Assembly: GCF_030813595.1 (NCBI RefSeq)
Contig: NZ_JAUSUH010000001.1
Span: 496,001-560,000 of the forward strand
DNA from: Ancylobacter vacuolatus
GTDB lineage: Bacteria; Pseudomonadota; Alphaproteobacteria; Rhizobiales; Xanthobacteraceae
Reading direction: 5' to 3'
Length of the DNA: 64,000 nt
Shown here one piece after another: positions 1 to 8,384 of the stretch. The translations under genes and the position numbers were made by a program. Within the stretch, counting starts at the first letter, position 1; the number at the start of each line of letters is the position of its first letter. The notes beneath the pieces were generated by a model. That model ran no database searches. It worked only from the letters and a program-made list of their open reading frames with translations, and was not told the DNA's origin.

Positions 1-2111
1 TGATGATCCTGCCCTTCGTGCTGATCGCGGTGAAAGCGCCGGAGGACATCGCCGCCTGGACACAGTTCGCCGGGCTGGAAACCGGCTCGCGCGGCTTCAA
101 CGTGCTCGCCTTCGGCGCGGCGGTCAGCATGATGTGCTCGCTGGTGGTGCAGATCGGCGAACAGGCGGACTATCTGCGCTTCCTCCCCGAGAAGACGGCG
201 GCGAACCGGCTGGGCTGGTGGAGCGCGGTGGTGCTGGCGGGGCCGGGCTGGATCCTCATCGGCGGGCTGAAGATTCTCGCCGGCGGGCTGCTGGCGGTGC
301 TGGTGCTCGGCAGCGGCCTGCCGCGCCCGGCGGCGCTGGAGCCGATCCACATGTATATCGTGGCCTATGGCCATGTGTTCGAGAACCCGGCCCTGGTTCT
401 GTTCTGCGCGACCTTCTTCGTGCTGATCTCGCAGATCAAGATCAACGTCACCAACGCCTATGCCGGCTCGCTCGCCTGGTCGAACTTCTTTTCCCGCGTG
501 ACGCACTACCATCCCGGCCGGGTGGTCTGGCTGGTGTTCAACATCCTCATCTCGCTGCTGCTGATGCTGCTCGGCATCTTCGACACGCTGGAGGTGGTGC
601 TGGCGGTCTATTCCAACATCGCCATGGCGTGGGTCGGGGCGATCATTGCCGATCTCCTGGTGCTGAAGCCGCTCAAGGTCAGCCCTGGCTTCATCGAGTT
701 CAAGCGCGCGCATCTGCACGATATCAACCCGGTGGGCTGCGGCGGCATGGCGCTCGGCTCGCTGGTGGCGCTGACGGCCTTCACCGGCGTGCTGGGGCCG
801 CTGATGCAGGCCTATGCCGCGCCCTGCTCCTTTCTCATCGCCTTCCTGACGGCGACGCTGATCGGCTTCGCCACGCGCGGGCGCTATTATCTCGCGCGCC
901 AGCCGGTGCATCCGAGCCTCGGTTCCGACTCGTCGGCGGTGCTGCGCTGCGAAATCTGCGACCATGGCTATGAACGGGACGACATGGCCTATTGCAGCTT
1001 CTATGAGCGGCCCATCTGCTCGCTGTGCTGCAGCCTCGACGCGCATTGCCACGACGCCTGCAAGAAGTCGCACCAGGATCTGGAGACCTCGCGCTCACGC
1101 TATTTCGGTGTCGGCTTCACCCGGCGCATCGCCCCGCACATGCCGCAGCGTCTGCTGAAGGTCGCTGGCGTGCTGATTGCGCTCTCCGTGGTGACGGGCG
1201 CGCTGTTCCTGCTCACCTACCGGCTGATCGACCCGGGCGAGGACGTGCCGCATCTCGACAATGGCGCGCTGCTGCTGCGGATCTTCCTCGCCCTCCTGCC
1301 GCTGATGGCGATCAGCGCCTGGTGGATCGTGCTCGCCAATGAGAGCCGGGAGCTCGCCGAGCGCAACCTCGTCGGCTCGCTGGAAAAGCTCTACGAGACC
1401 CGCGAGGAGCTGACCCGCAGCGAGCGGCTCGCCGCGCTCGGCCAGCTGACCGCCACGGTGAGCCATGAGTTGCGCAACCCGCTCGGCACGCTCGCCACTT
1501 CGGTCGCGGTGCTGCAACGGGCGGGAAGCTTGACCGGCGAGCGCGAGCGCGGCGAGCTCGACCGCATCCAGCGCAATGTGCGCCGCTGCGTGCGCATCAT
1601 CGACGACCTCTTGGAATTCTCCCGCCGACCCAACGTCGCCATGGTGCCGCTGGCGCTCGACGCCTGGATCGCCGAGCAGGCGGGCGACCTCCGCGCGCTC
1701 GGCCCGGTGCCGCTGGAACTGGTGCTTCGCTGCGGCGAGATGATCGAGGCCGATGGCGAAAGGCTGCGGCAGGTGCTCGTCAATCTGGTGCAGAACGCCA
1801 TGCAGGCGGTGATGGAGCGCCCCGCCGGCGCGCCGCCGGGCCAGGTGCGCCTCGCCACCGCGCGCGAGGGCGAACAGGTGGTGATCACGGTCGCGGATAA
1901 TGGCGCCGGCATGAGCGCGGAGGTGCGGGCGCGGCTGTTCGAGCCCCTGTTCAGCACCAAGCCGTTCGGCCTCGGGCTCGGCCTCGCGCTGGTGCAGCGC
2001 ATCACCGAACGCCATGGCGGGCAGGTGCGCGTGGACTCGGTGCCGGGCACCGGCACCCGCGTCGAGCTGCGCCTGCCCGCCGCCTCCGGGGAGAGCCGCC
2101 ATGTCGCTTGA
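1..2111 (+). CDS. Transporter-fused sensor histidine kinase (5' end outside window)
   Basis: The first part is a polytopic membrane region resembling NCS1/purine-cytosine permease-type transporters, with the helix motif GEQADYLRF. A cysteine-rich insert follows at about residues 316-353 of the visible part. Then come two membrane segments, a HisKA domain (phospho-acceptor His in SHELRNPL) and a HATPase_c domain (NLVQNAMQA, DNGAGM, GLGLGLAL). It is probably an inner-membrane sensor that reads a transported or bound small molecule. The protein lacks its expected N-terminal transporter helices because the window starts inside the gene, so the visible ATG is probably not the true start. It overlaps the next gene by 11 bases and lies beside a formamidase operon, which suggests, as inference, a role in sensing amides or related nitrogen compounds. 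Confidence 0.85.
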   Translation, partial: MILPFVLIAVKAPEDIAAWTQFAGLETGSRGFNVLAFGAAVSMMCSLVVQIGEQADYLRFLPEKTAANRLGWWSAVVLAGPGWILIGGLKILAGGLLAVLVLGSGLPRPAALEPIHMYIVAYGHVFENPALVLFCATFFVLISQIKINVTNAYAGSLAWSNFFSRVTHYHPGRVVWLVFNILISLLLMLLGIFDTLEVVLAVYSNIAMAWVGAIIADLLVLKPLKVSPGFIEFKRAHLHDINPVGCGGMALGSLVALTAFTGVLGPLMQAYAAPCSFLIAFLTATLIGFATRGRYYLARQPVHPSLGSDSSAVLRCEICDHGYERDDMAYCSFYERPICSLCCSLDAHCHDACKKSHQDLETSRSRYFGVGFTRRIAPHMPQRLLKVAGVLIALSVVTGALFLLTYRLIDPGEDVPHLDNGALLLRIFLALLPLMAISAWWIVLANESRELAERNLVGSLEKLYETREELTRSERLAALGQLTATVSHELRNPLGTLATSVAVLQRAGSLTGERERGELDRIQRNVRRCVRIIDDLLEFSRRPNVAMVPLALDAWIAEQAGDLRALGPVPLELVLRCGEMIEADGERLRQVLVNLVQNAMQAVMERPAGAPPGQVRLATAREGEQVVITVADNGAGMSAEVRARLFEPLFSTKPFGLGLGLALVQRITERHGGQVRVDSVPGTGTRVELRLPAASGESRHVA

Positions 2112-3276
2112 GGCCGTCCCCGACGCGCCGTCGCGCGTGCTGATCGTCGATGACGACCCCGACTTCGCCGCCAGCCTCGCTCTGCTGCTTGAGATGGAAG
2201 GCTATGACATCACCGTCGCGCATGACGGCGCCGGCGCCCATGCCGCGCTAGCGGGGCCCCTGGCGGCCGGGCCGGCGGTGGCGCTGGTCGATATCCGCCT
2301 CGGCCATGAGGACGGGGTGGCGCTCGCCACCGCGCTGATCGGCGCGCGGCCGGAGCTGCTGGCGGTGATGGTCACCGCCTATGCCTCGGTGCCGACCGCC
2401 ATCCGGGCGTTGCAGGCGGGCATTTACGATTATGTCTGCAAGCCGTTCGAACCGGCCGAGTTGCTGGCGATCCTGTCGCGCTGCTTCGACCGCCACCGTC
2501 TCGCCCGCGAGCGGGCGCAGGCGGAAGAGTTGCTGCGCCGCAGCCGCCGCATGGAGGCGGTCGGCCGGCTCTCGGCCGGCATCGCCCATGATTTCAACAA
2601 TCTGCTCACGGTCGTTGGCGGAAGCCTCAAGCTTCTGCAGGAAGAAATGTCGCGGGGCCCGGCGGGCGATGCCGCTATCATGCGCGAACTGGTCGTCGAC
2701 GCCCTGGGAGCGGTCGAGGAAGGCATTCTCGCCAATCGGCGTCTGCTCGCCGTCGGCCGGGCGCAGCCTCTGTTGCCGCGTGTGCTGGATCTTGGCGACG
2801 CGGTCGAACAGGTCGTGAGCCGGGCGCGCCACGCCTTTGGCGCGGGGGTGACGCTGGAGCTGCGGCCGCCGCCGGCGGCCTGCCTCGCCCTTGCCGATCC
2901 CCATCAGCTCGAAGCCAGCCTGCTGAACCTGATTTTCAATGCCCGCGACGCGGTGGCGGGCAGTGGCGCCGTGCGGGTGGGCCTCGACACATGCGATCTT
3001 CCGCCGGGCTCCGCCCTTCTCCTCGGCGACATGGCGCCGGGCCTGTATGCCGGGATCGAGGTCGAGGATGACGGCTGCGGCATGGCCACCGATATCGCCG
3101 AGAATGCCCTCCAGCCCTTCTTCTCCACCAAGCCGGCGGAGAGCGGCAGTGGCCTCGGCCTGCCCACCGCCTACGGATTTGCCCGCCAGTCGGGCGGCAA
3201 CCTCCTCATCGAGAGCGAGGCCGGCGTCGGAACGCGCGTCACGCTGCTGCTGCCGGCGATGCGGCCCCGCCCCTGA
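2101..3276 (+). CDS. Hybrid response regulator-histidine kinase
   Basis: A soluble protein of 391 residues. It has an N-terminal receiver domain (IVDDDPDF acidic pocket, phosphorylated Asp in LVDIRLG, Lys in CKPFEP). A short coiled linker leads to a HisKA/HATPase kinase module (His in IAHDFNNLL, DDGCGM, SGSGLGLP). No membrane segment is visible. The start at 2101 is chosen because the receiver begins immediately after it and because it overlaps the upstream kinase gene, which indicates translational coupling. A receiver before the kinase suggests that the transporter-kinase may phosphorylate it and that it relays to another regulator. The convergent OmpR-type regulator downstream is the obvious candidate, but that link is inference. 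Confidence 0.88.
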   Translation: MSLEAVPDAPSRVLIVDDDPDFAASLALLLEMEGYDITVAHDGAGAHAALAGPLAAGPAVALVDIRLGHEDGVALATALIGARPELLAVMVTAYASVPTAIRALQAGIYDYVCKPFEPAELLAILSRCFDRHRLARERAQAEELLRRSRRMEAVGRLSAGIAHDFNNLLTVVGGSLKLLQEEMSRGPAGDAAIMRELVVDALGAVEEGILANRRLLAVGRAQPLLPRVLDLGDAVEQVVSRARHAFGAGVTLELRPPPAACLALADPHQLEASLLNLIFNARDAVAGSGAVRVGLDTCDLPPGSALLLGDMAPGLYAGIEVEDDGCGMATDIAENALQPFFSTKPAESGSGLGLPTAYGFARQSGGNLLIESEAGVGTRVTLLLPAMRPRP

Positions 3277-3293
3277 AAAGGCAGCGGCCGGGG

Positions 3294-4025
3294 TCAGTGC
3301 GCCGGAGGCGGCGTGAAGACATAGCCCTCGCCACGGACGGTCTTGATGGTCTGCCAGCCCGAGCCGTCGTCGAGCTTGCGGCGCAGCTTGCCGACCAGCA
3401 CGTCGATGCTGCGGTCGAACGGTGCCCATTGCCGGTTTGAAACGAGGTCCAGCATCTGGTCGCGGGTGAGCACGCGGCCCGGCCGCTCGGTGAGCGCCAC
3501 CAGAAGGCGGAATTCGTGGCTGGTGAGGGCGACCCGGCTGGCGTCCGGACGTATCAGCTCACGCCCGTCGAGATCGAGCTGCCACGTCCCGAACCGCCGC
3601 CGGTTGTCCGGCGGCTCGGCCGAGGGGGCACCTCTCCCCACGCCTCGGGCGCGCCGGAGCAAAGCGCGGATGCGCGCCAGCAATTCGCGCGGCTCGAACG
3701 GCTTGGTGACATAGTCATCGGCGCCGAGTTCCAGGCAGACGATCTTGTCGACCGTCTCGCATTTGGCCGAGAGCACGAGCAGCGGCATGTGCCCGATCGC
3801 GCGCACGGTGCGCGCCAGCGACAGGCCGTCCTCCCCGCGCGGAAAGGTCAGGTCGAGAATGATCAGGTCGAAGCTTGTGACGGCAAGCGCGTCACGCATG
3901 CTGCTGCCATCCAGCGCGAATTCCGCGGAAAAGCCCTCCCGCGCGAGGAATTTGGTGACGAAGCCGCACATCCGGCGGTCATCATCCACCATCAATATGC
4001 GCGGCATGCACGCCGTTTCGCCCAT
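3294..4025 (-). CDS. OmpR/PhoB-family response regulator
   Basis: The receiver domain (MVDDDRRM, Asp in IILDLTFPRGEDG, Lys in VTKPFEPREL) is followed by a winged-helix Trans_reg_C domain (LTSHEFRLL, SIDVLVGKLRRK, VRGEGYVF). A GGGGCGGG stretch upstream favours the start at 4025. An in-frame ATG at 4007 lies directly before the receiver and is an alternative. The gene is convergent with the hybrid kinase and divergent from the formamidase operon. Its probable binding sites are the ten-base-spaced TTACA repeats in the shared upstream region. It therefore likely controls itself and fmdA; this is inference from position and repeats. Confidence 0.87.
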   Translation of the reverse strand: MGETACMPRILMVDDDRRMCGFVTKFLAREGFSAEFALDGSSMRDALAVTSFDLIILDLTFPRGEDGLSLARTVRAIGHMPLLVLSAKCETVDKIVCLELGADDYVTKPFEPRELLARIRALLRRARGVGRGAPSAEPPDNRRRFGTWQLDLDGRELIRPDASRVALTSHEFRLLVALTERPGRVLTRDQMLDLVSNRQWAPFDRSIDVLVGKLRRKLDDGSGWQTIKTVRGEGYVFTPPPAH

Positions 4026-4125
4026 GAACCCGCCCCGTGCATTCGCGCACCGAGACGACCGCTTGCGTCGCCTGGCGCCGATCATAGCCGCTCGGCGCGA
4101 GCAATGGGCAGCCGCTGGAACGGAA

Positions 4126-4173
4126 TTACAAAACTTTACATTCGCCGCCCCCGGCGCGGGCAAGGCGCTTACA
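4126..4173. promoter_or_regulatory. Tandem TTACA repeats, candidate OmpR-type operator
   Basis: TTACA occurs at 4126 and 4136, exactly ten bases apart as is typical for OmpR/PhoB-family sites, and again at 4169. The site lies between the response regulator gene and the formamidase gene, so it could serve both promoters. Binding is not shown. Confidence 0.45.
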
Positions 4174-4275
4174 AACGGCTCCTAGCCTTCCTCGGCAGGG
4201 TGCAGGCAGAGCGGCTTCGACCGCCCGCCTTCAGCAACGGCATGAAAGCCGCGGCACCCTCACAGGAGGAAGCTC

Positions 4276-5502
4276 ATGGCCAAGACCGTCTTCAAGATCG
4301 ATCTCAACAAGGCGCCTGAAGATCAGGACATCAAGACGCATAATCGCTGGCATCCCGACATTCCCATGGTCGAGATGTTCAAGCCCGGCGACGAGTTCCG
4401 GGTCGAGTGCTACGACTGGACTGGCGGCCAGATCGGCAACAATGACAGCGCCAACGATGTGCGCGATGTCGACCTGACCAAGGTGCATTATCTCAGCGGC
4501 CCATTCGGGGTCGAAGGCGCCGAGCCGGGCGACCTCATGGTCGTCGACATTCTCGACATCGGTCCGCTCGAAGGCTCGGAATGGGGCTTCAACGGCCTGT
4601 TCGACAAGAACAATGGCGGCGGCTTCCTCACCGAGCATTATCCCGATGCGGTGAAATCCTGCTGGGATTTCCACGGCATCTACACCACCTCGCGCCACGT
4701 GCCGCGGGTGCGCTATCCCGGCCTCGTCCATCCCGGCCTCATCGGCTGCCTGCCCGACCACAAGCTGCTGGCGGAGGCCAACCGGCGCGAGGCGGCCCTC
4801 GTCGCCACCAATCCCAACCGCGTGCCCCCGCTCGCCGCCCTGCCCTATTCCGACACGGCGCTGATGGGCCAGATGCACGGCGCCGCCCGCGACAAGGCGG
4901 CGGCGGAAGGCTGGCGCACCGTGCCGCCGCGCGAGCATGGCGGCAATTGCGACATCAAGAACCTGTCGCGCGGCGCCCGCTGCTATTTCCCGGTCTATGT
5001 GAAGGGTGGCGGCCTCTCGATGGGCGACATCCATTTCTCGCAGGGCGATGGTGAAATCACCTTCTGCGGCGCCATCGAGATGGCCGGCTGGATCGATATC
5101 GGCGTCAGCCTGATCAAGGGTGGCATGGCGAAATACGGCGTCATCAACCCCATCTTCAAGCCGAGCCCGATCGACCCGCATTTCGACGACTACCTCATCT
5201 TCGAGGGCATCTCGGTCGACGAGCACACGGGCGAGCAGTACTATCTCGACGCGCATGTCGCCTATCGCCGCGCCTGTCTCAACGCCATCGAATACCTGAA
5301 GAAGTTCGGCTATTCGGGCGAGCAGGCCTACACGATTCTGGGCACCGCCCCGGTCGAGGGCCGCATCGCCGGCATCGTCGACATCCCCAATGTCTGCGCG
5401 ACCGTGGCGATCCCGACCAAGATCTTCGACTTCGACATCAACCCGAACTCCACCGGGCCCACCCGGCAGGTGTCGGGCGTCGACGTTGCCCGCGCGAGCT
5501 GA
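4276..5502 (+). CDS. fmdA: Formamidase (acetamidase/formamidase family)
   Basis: A 408-residue cytoplasmic enzyme that hydrolyses formamide, and possibly other short amides, to ammonia and the acid. The sequence matches the FmdA/AmdA family along its whole length: the start with FKIDLN, the central GGNCDIKNL segment, MGDIHFSQGDGE and the C-terminal region with YTILGTAPVEG. A good ribosome site (AGGAGG, 8 bases upstream) fixes the start. It is followed by an AmiS/UreI channel gene and an fmdB gene, the classical short-chain amide utilisation arrangement. Regulation by the adjacent two-component genes is likely. Confidence 0.95.
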   Translation: MAKTVFKIDLNKAPEDQDIKTHNRWHPDIPMVEMFKPGDEFRVECYDWTGGQIGNNDSANDVRDVDLTKVHYLSGPFGVEGAEPGDLMVVDILDIGPLEGSEWGFNGLFDKNNGGGFLTEHYPDAVKSCWDFHGIYTTSRHVPRVRYPGLVHPGLIGCLPDHKLLAEANRREAALVATNPNRVPPLAALPYSDTALMGQMHGAARDKAAAEGWRTVPPREHGGNCDIKNLSRGARCYFPVYVKGGGLSMGDIHFSQGDGEITFCGAIEMAGWIDIGVSLIKGGMAKYGVINPIFKPSPIDPHFDDYLIFEGISVDEHTGEQYYLDAHVAYRRACLNAIEYLKKFGYSGEQAYTILGTAPVEGRIAGIVDIPNVCATVAIPTKIFDFDINPNSTGPTRQVSGVDVARAS

Positions 5503-5521
5503 ACCCTTCCGGCACATTGGC

Positions 5522-5548
5522 GCCCCGGCTGGCCGGTCCGGCCGGGGC
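5522..5548 (+). other. GC-rich hairpin in the fmdA-amiS gap
   Basis: GCCCCGGC (5522-5529) pairs with GCCGGGGC (5541-5548). It lies between fmdA and the channel gene without a following T run, so it is more likely an mRNA stability or partial attenuation element than a full terminator. Confidence 0.4.
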
Positions 5549-5562
5549 TGAGGAGATCGACC

Positions 5563-6081
5563 ATGCTGCTCGGACTGGGTCTGCTTTATGTCGGCGCGGT
5601 GCTCGTGCTCAACGGCCTCTGGCTGCTGGGCAAGATCGAGGATCGCGAAATCATCGTCGTGAACGTCATCTCCGGTGTGGTGACGCTCGCCATCTCGCTG
5701 TTCTGGGCGTTCAATCCGCAGGCGGACGCGGGCTCCATCAAGGGCGCCGCGCTCACCCTTCTGTTCACCGCCACCTATTTCTGGGTGGCCTATAACCGCG
5801 TCACCAAGGTGGATGGGCGCGGCCTCGGCTGGTTCAGCCTGTTCGTCGCCATCACCGTGACGCCGGTGGCGATCCAGTCGCTGCGGGGAGCGGACAGCTC
5901 CATCAGCCTCTGGATGGGGTGGAACTGGGTCGGCTGGGGCCTGCTGTGGTTCTGCTACTTCCTGCTGCTCACGATGAAACAGCCGATCCTGCGCTTTACC
6001 GGCGCCTTTACGGTGTTGATCGGCATCGTCACCGGCTGGGTGCCGGGCGTTTCGCTGCTGCAAGGCTGGCTGCAGCCCTGA
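5563..6081 (+). CDS. amiS: AmiS/UreI-family amide/urea channel
   Basis: A small integral membrane protein of 172 residues with about six hydrophobic segments, matching the AmiS/UreI family. Recognisable stretches are the N-terminal LYVGAVLVLNGLWLLG, an aromatic-rich FTATYFWVAYN segment and WNWVGWGLLWF. The family forms channels for urea or short amides in the inner membrane. Its position directly after fmdA indicates uptake of the formamidase substrate. A GAGGAG ribosome site precedes the start. Confidence 0.9.
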   Translation: MLLGLGLLYVGAVLVLNGLWLLGKIEDREIIVVNVISGVVTLAISLFWAFNPQADAGSIKGAALTLLFTATYFWVAYNRVTKVDGRGLGWFSLFVAITVTPVAIQSLRGADSSISLWMGWNWVGWGLLWFCYFLLLTMKQPILRFTGAFTVLIGIVTGWVPGVSLLQGWLQP

Positions 6082-6086
6082 CCTCC

Positions 6087-6108
6087 CGGATGGCCTATGG
6101 GCCATCCG
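6087..6108 (+). terminator. Hairpin after the amide channel gene
   Basis: Nine-base stem CGGATGGCC/GGCCATCCG with a TATG loop, followed by CTTTCCC. It begins a few bases after the amiS stop. The T run is weak, so read-through into fmdB is possible. Confidence 0.5.
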
Positions 6109-6142
6109 CTTTCCCACATGGAGCGACACCTGGAGCGACACG

Positions 6143-6445
6143 ATGCCCCTCTATTCCTATGCCTGTGAGGATTGCGGCCCGTTCGAGGGCTGGAGTTCGA
6201 TGAATGAGGCCGACCGGCCCGCCTGCTGCCCGGAATGCGCCGCCAGCGCGCCGCGCGAGATGGCGATGCCCCGGCTCAGCACCATGAACGGCACGCTGCG
6301 CCGGGCGCTGGCCCGTTCCGAGGGCACCGCCTCGGAACCGAAGGTGGTCTCGCGCGAGCATCTGGCCGGCTGCGGCTGCACGCTCTGCGGCTCCCGCAAG
6401 AACAAGCCGGCGCCGATCGAACGGCGCTGGTCGCTGGGACACTGA
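6143..6445 (+). CDS. fmdB: FmdB-family zinc ribbon protein
   Basis: A 100-residue protein that begins with MPLYSYAC, the hallmark of the FmdB family. It has an N-terminal zinc ribbon (CEDC near residue 9, CCPEC near 35) and a second cysteine cluster near the C-terminus (CGCTLCG). FmdB was named as a putative regulator of formamidase; its biochemical role is not settled. As third gene after fmdA and amiS it belongs to the same functional unit. Confidence 0.85.
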   Translation: MPLYSYACEDCGPFEGWSSMNEADRPACCPECAASAPREMAMPRLSTMNGTLRRALARSEGTASEPKVVSREHLAGCGCTLCGSRKNKPAPIERRWSLGH

Positions 6446-6521
6446 AGGCGCCCATCGAAGAGAGAAATCACGACGCGGCAGTCGGCTATGGGGACGAGTG
6501 ACGAAGGCTGGTGCTGACCGG

Positions 6522-6563
6522 CGGCGAAAGGCGGCGCAGATACGCGAGCGCCGCCTTTCGCCG
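6522..6563. repeat. Perfect 16-base inverted repeat in intergenic DNA
   Basis: CGGCGAAAGGCGGCGC (6522-6537) and its exact complement (6548-6563) are separated by ten bases. It lies in the 241-base gap after fmdB. There is no T run, so a factor-assisted terminator or a repeat-element remnant are both possible. The rest of the gap shows only a possible promoter-like stretch near 6640. Confidence 0.6.
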
Positions 6564-6686
6564 GCGGAACTCGTGGCGGCCTGCCTTCATACGAGCCGCC
6601 ATAGGCGGGAGCACCGAGCCATCGCCTGATTGTTCTTGATTTGTTCAAGGTCTTGACGCCAGAGTGCGGCAACTCGGGAGTCGCGC

Positions 6687-6935
6687 ATGACGAAGAAGAC
6701 CTTCTATGTCGTTCAGCCCTTCGTGGCCGGCAAGCGCGGGGCGATAAAGGCGGGCATCCCGATGGAGGTCCGCAACGCCGCCGATGCCGAACGCATCGCC
6801 GAGCGCATGAGCCTGGTGCAGATCGGGGCGATCGCCTTCTCGACCGATGTCGAGCCGGAAAGCGGGGATGCCGACCCACCCGTGCTCATTGCCCGTTTCG
6901 GCCAGGTGCCGGACGGGGTGCTGGACCCCAGCTAG
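6687..6935 (+). CDS. Small conserved-type protein of unknown function
   Basis: An 82-residue soluble protein starting MTKKTFYVVQPF. Its composition is that of a globular alpha/beta protein, with no signal peptide or membrane segment. A GGGAG ribosome site lies about 8 bases upstream. The middle part (RNAADAERIAERM) looks helical. No family could be named. It stands alone between the fmd operon and a region of gene decay, and it appears intact. Confidence 0.6.
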   Translation: MTKKTFYVVQPFVAGKRGAIKAGIPMEVRNAADAERIAERMSLVQIGAIAFSTDVEPESGDADPPVLIARFGQVPDGVLDPS

Positions 6936-6956
6936 AAGCCCCGGAATTTCGGCGAT

Positions 6957-7343
6957 TACGTGCTTTCGCACGCGCGGGCGGCGGGTGGCTGAGCCCGTGC
7001 CCGCACGGCGTTCCGCCGATGCGCCCGGCTTTCAGCCCGAGCGGGGCCAGCATCCGGGCCGGCACCGGGCAGCGCCGGCCATAGGTGAACTGGTAGAAGG
7101 CGCCGTCCGGCCGCATCTTGCCGAAGGCTGCCATCAGGATCGTCTGCACCTTGCGCGGGGTGATCGACAGCAGCGGCGGCCGGCTCGCCGCCGAACAGCT
7201 CGACCGTGCCGAGCCGCGCGGCATCCATCCACAAGGTGCGCGCGGCGGGGTAGCGGGCCTGCAGCGCAACGGCGAATTCCGCGCCGAACTCGATCAAGGC
7301 GAGGATGCGCAGCACCAGGACCAGGCGCGGCGAGCCGCGGTCG
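6957..7343 (-). pseudogene. Remnant of a PmtA-like phospholipid N-methyltransferase
   Basis: On the minus strand, one frame (7315 to about 7184) reads LIEFGAEFAVALQARYPAAR and then MDAARL, as in the central SAM-binding part of the family. The signal then shifts to another frame, with PRKVQTILMAAFG, GAFYQFTYGRRCPVP and LGLKAGRIG, the conserved C-terminal part. A further shift would be needed to reach a PPA-containing tail near 6975. The first half of the enzyme, including the glycine-rich SAM loop, is missing. Two frameshifts and a 5' truncation make this a pseudogene. The family methylates phosphatidylethanolamine towards phosphatidylcholine; the assignment rests on recognition of these motifs. 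Confidence 0.7.
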
Positions 7344-7385
7344 GTAGGTCACGCCGCACAGGGGGCCTGTGTCCCGTCATCGCGG

Positions 7386-8118
7386 CTTGAGACCGTCACG
7401 GCGTATATCGACAGCAGAGGCGGCGGGCAGGGTCTGTTCCCCACGCCGATGCCGGGGGGCGACATCATCCGGTCCTTCCAGAAAGTGTGGCCATCGCAAG
7501 ATCTACCAGCCCTCTCTCTGCAACGTGCTACAGGGCGCCAAGCATATTCTCTTCAGCAATGAGACGCTGGATTAGGGCGTGATGGAATGCCTGGTCGTGA
7601 GCGTCGCGCTTCCGGGCACGGGCCGGATGGTCAAGGCCAGCGAGACCGAGCCCTTCGTCGGCCTGACCGCCGATCTCGACGTCGCGGTGGTCCGCGACAC
7701 GGTCGCGCGGCTGGAGACGCTTCCGGCAGCCCCCCAGCGGCGGCCCCTGCGCCTTGGTGGCGCAGATCGACGAACCTTTCGCCGAGTGCATCCAGCGTCT
7801 GGTGCGGATGGCCGACAACCCGAAGGCCGTTCCCATCCTCTAGCCCTCGTGATGCACGACATATGCTACTGGCTGCTGAGCGGGCCGCATGAGGGGGAGA
7901 TCTGCAAGCTGTCGCTGCCCGCCTCGAGCATCGAGCGGGTAGCCAAGGCCATTCACCTGCTGCGGGACAACATCGCCCAGCCCATGCGGGTGGAACAGCT
8001 GGCCGAGGCGGCGCGGATCAGCCCGTCCTCCTTCCACGAGCACTTCAAGACGCTGACCTCGATGACGCCGCTGCAATATCAGAAGCAGCTGGGCCTGCTG
8101 GAGGCGCGGCGGCGGCTC
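7386..8118 (+). pseudogene. Broken AraC-family transcriptional regulator
   Basis: Family sequence can be followed through several frames. It starts with VTAYIDSRGGGQGLFPTP, then a frameshift near 7490 leads to PSLCNVLQGAKHILFSNETLD. That is followed by an in-frame TAG at 7573-7575, then CLVVSVALPGTGRM. A third-frame stretch, VAQIDEPFAECIQRLVRMA, follows, and the frame returns near 7843 for HDICYWLLSGPHEG and the first helix-turn-helix (ISPSSFHEHFKTLT). The second helix-turn-helix is lost after LLEARRR near 8110, where unrelated sequence begins. Intact relatives have an AraC_N domain plus a two-HTH domain of about 300 residues. The gene cannot make a working regulator. Confidence 0.85.
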
Positions 8119-8210
8119 CGCCGCGTCCTTCGCCTGATGTTCCAGCCGGCGGCGCAGGGGGCGCTGCCGACCCTCTTCACCGCTACCGATCCCGCGGCAC
8201 GCGATGGCGC

Positions 8211-8357
8211 CCAGCCGCCGCCGGCGACGACCGCGTAGCACTTGATCAGCGGGCTCTGGTCGCCGAACTGCACCGCCCAGTCTCCTCCGGCCTCGAAGCC
8301 GGAGGAGACACAGGGATGCAGCTTCAGCAAGGACAGGACGTCGGAGAGCGGATCCAT
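8211..8357 (-). pseudogene. N-terminal fragment of an AraC-type regulator (cupin_6 domain)
   Basis: The minus-strand frame begins MDPLSDVLSLLK and continues with VSSGFEAGGDWAVQF and CYAVVAGG. This matches the start of AraC-family proteins with a cupin_6 sensor domain. After about 49 residues the similarity ends and the frame runs into low-complexity arginine-rich sequence. No DNA-binding domain follows. It abuts, in opposite orientation, the truncated end of the other AraC remnant, as if a deletion or inversion had joined the two. Confidence 0.65.
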
Positions 8358-8384
8358 GAAATCCCTCAGGTCAGAACGGTATAT

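Noticed and set aside
4231-6141. 636-codon open frame on the minus strand
   Set aside because: Shadow of fmdA and amiS on the other strand; composition is repetitive His/Gly/Asp with no family signal.
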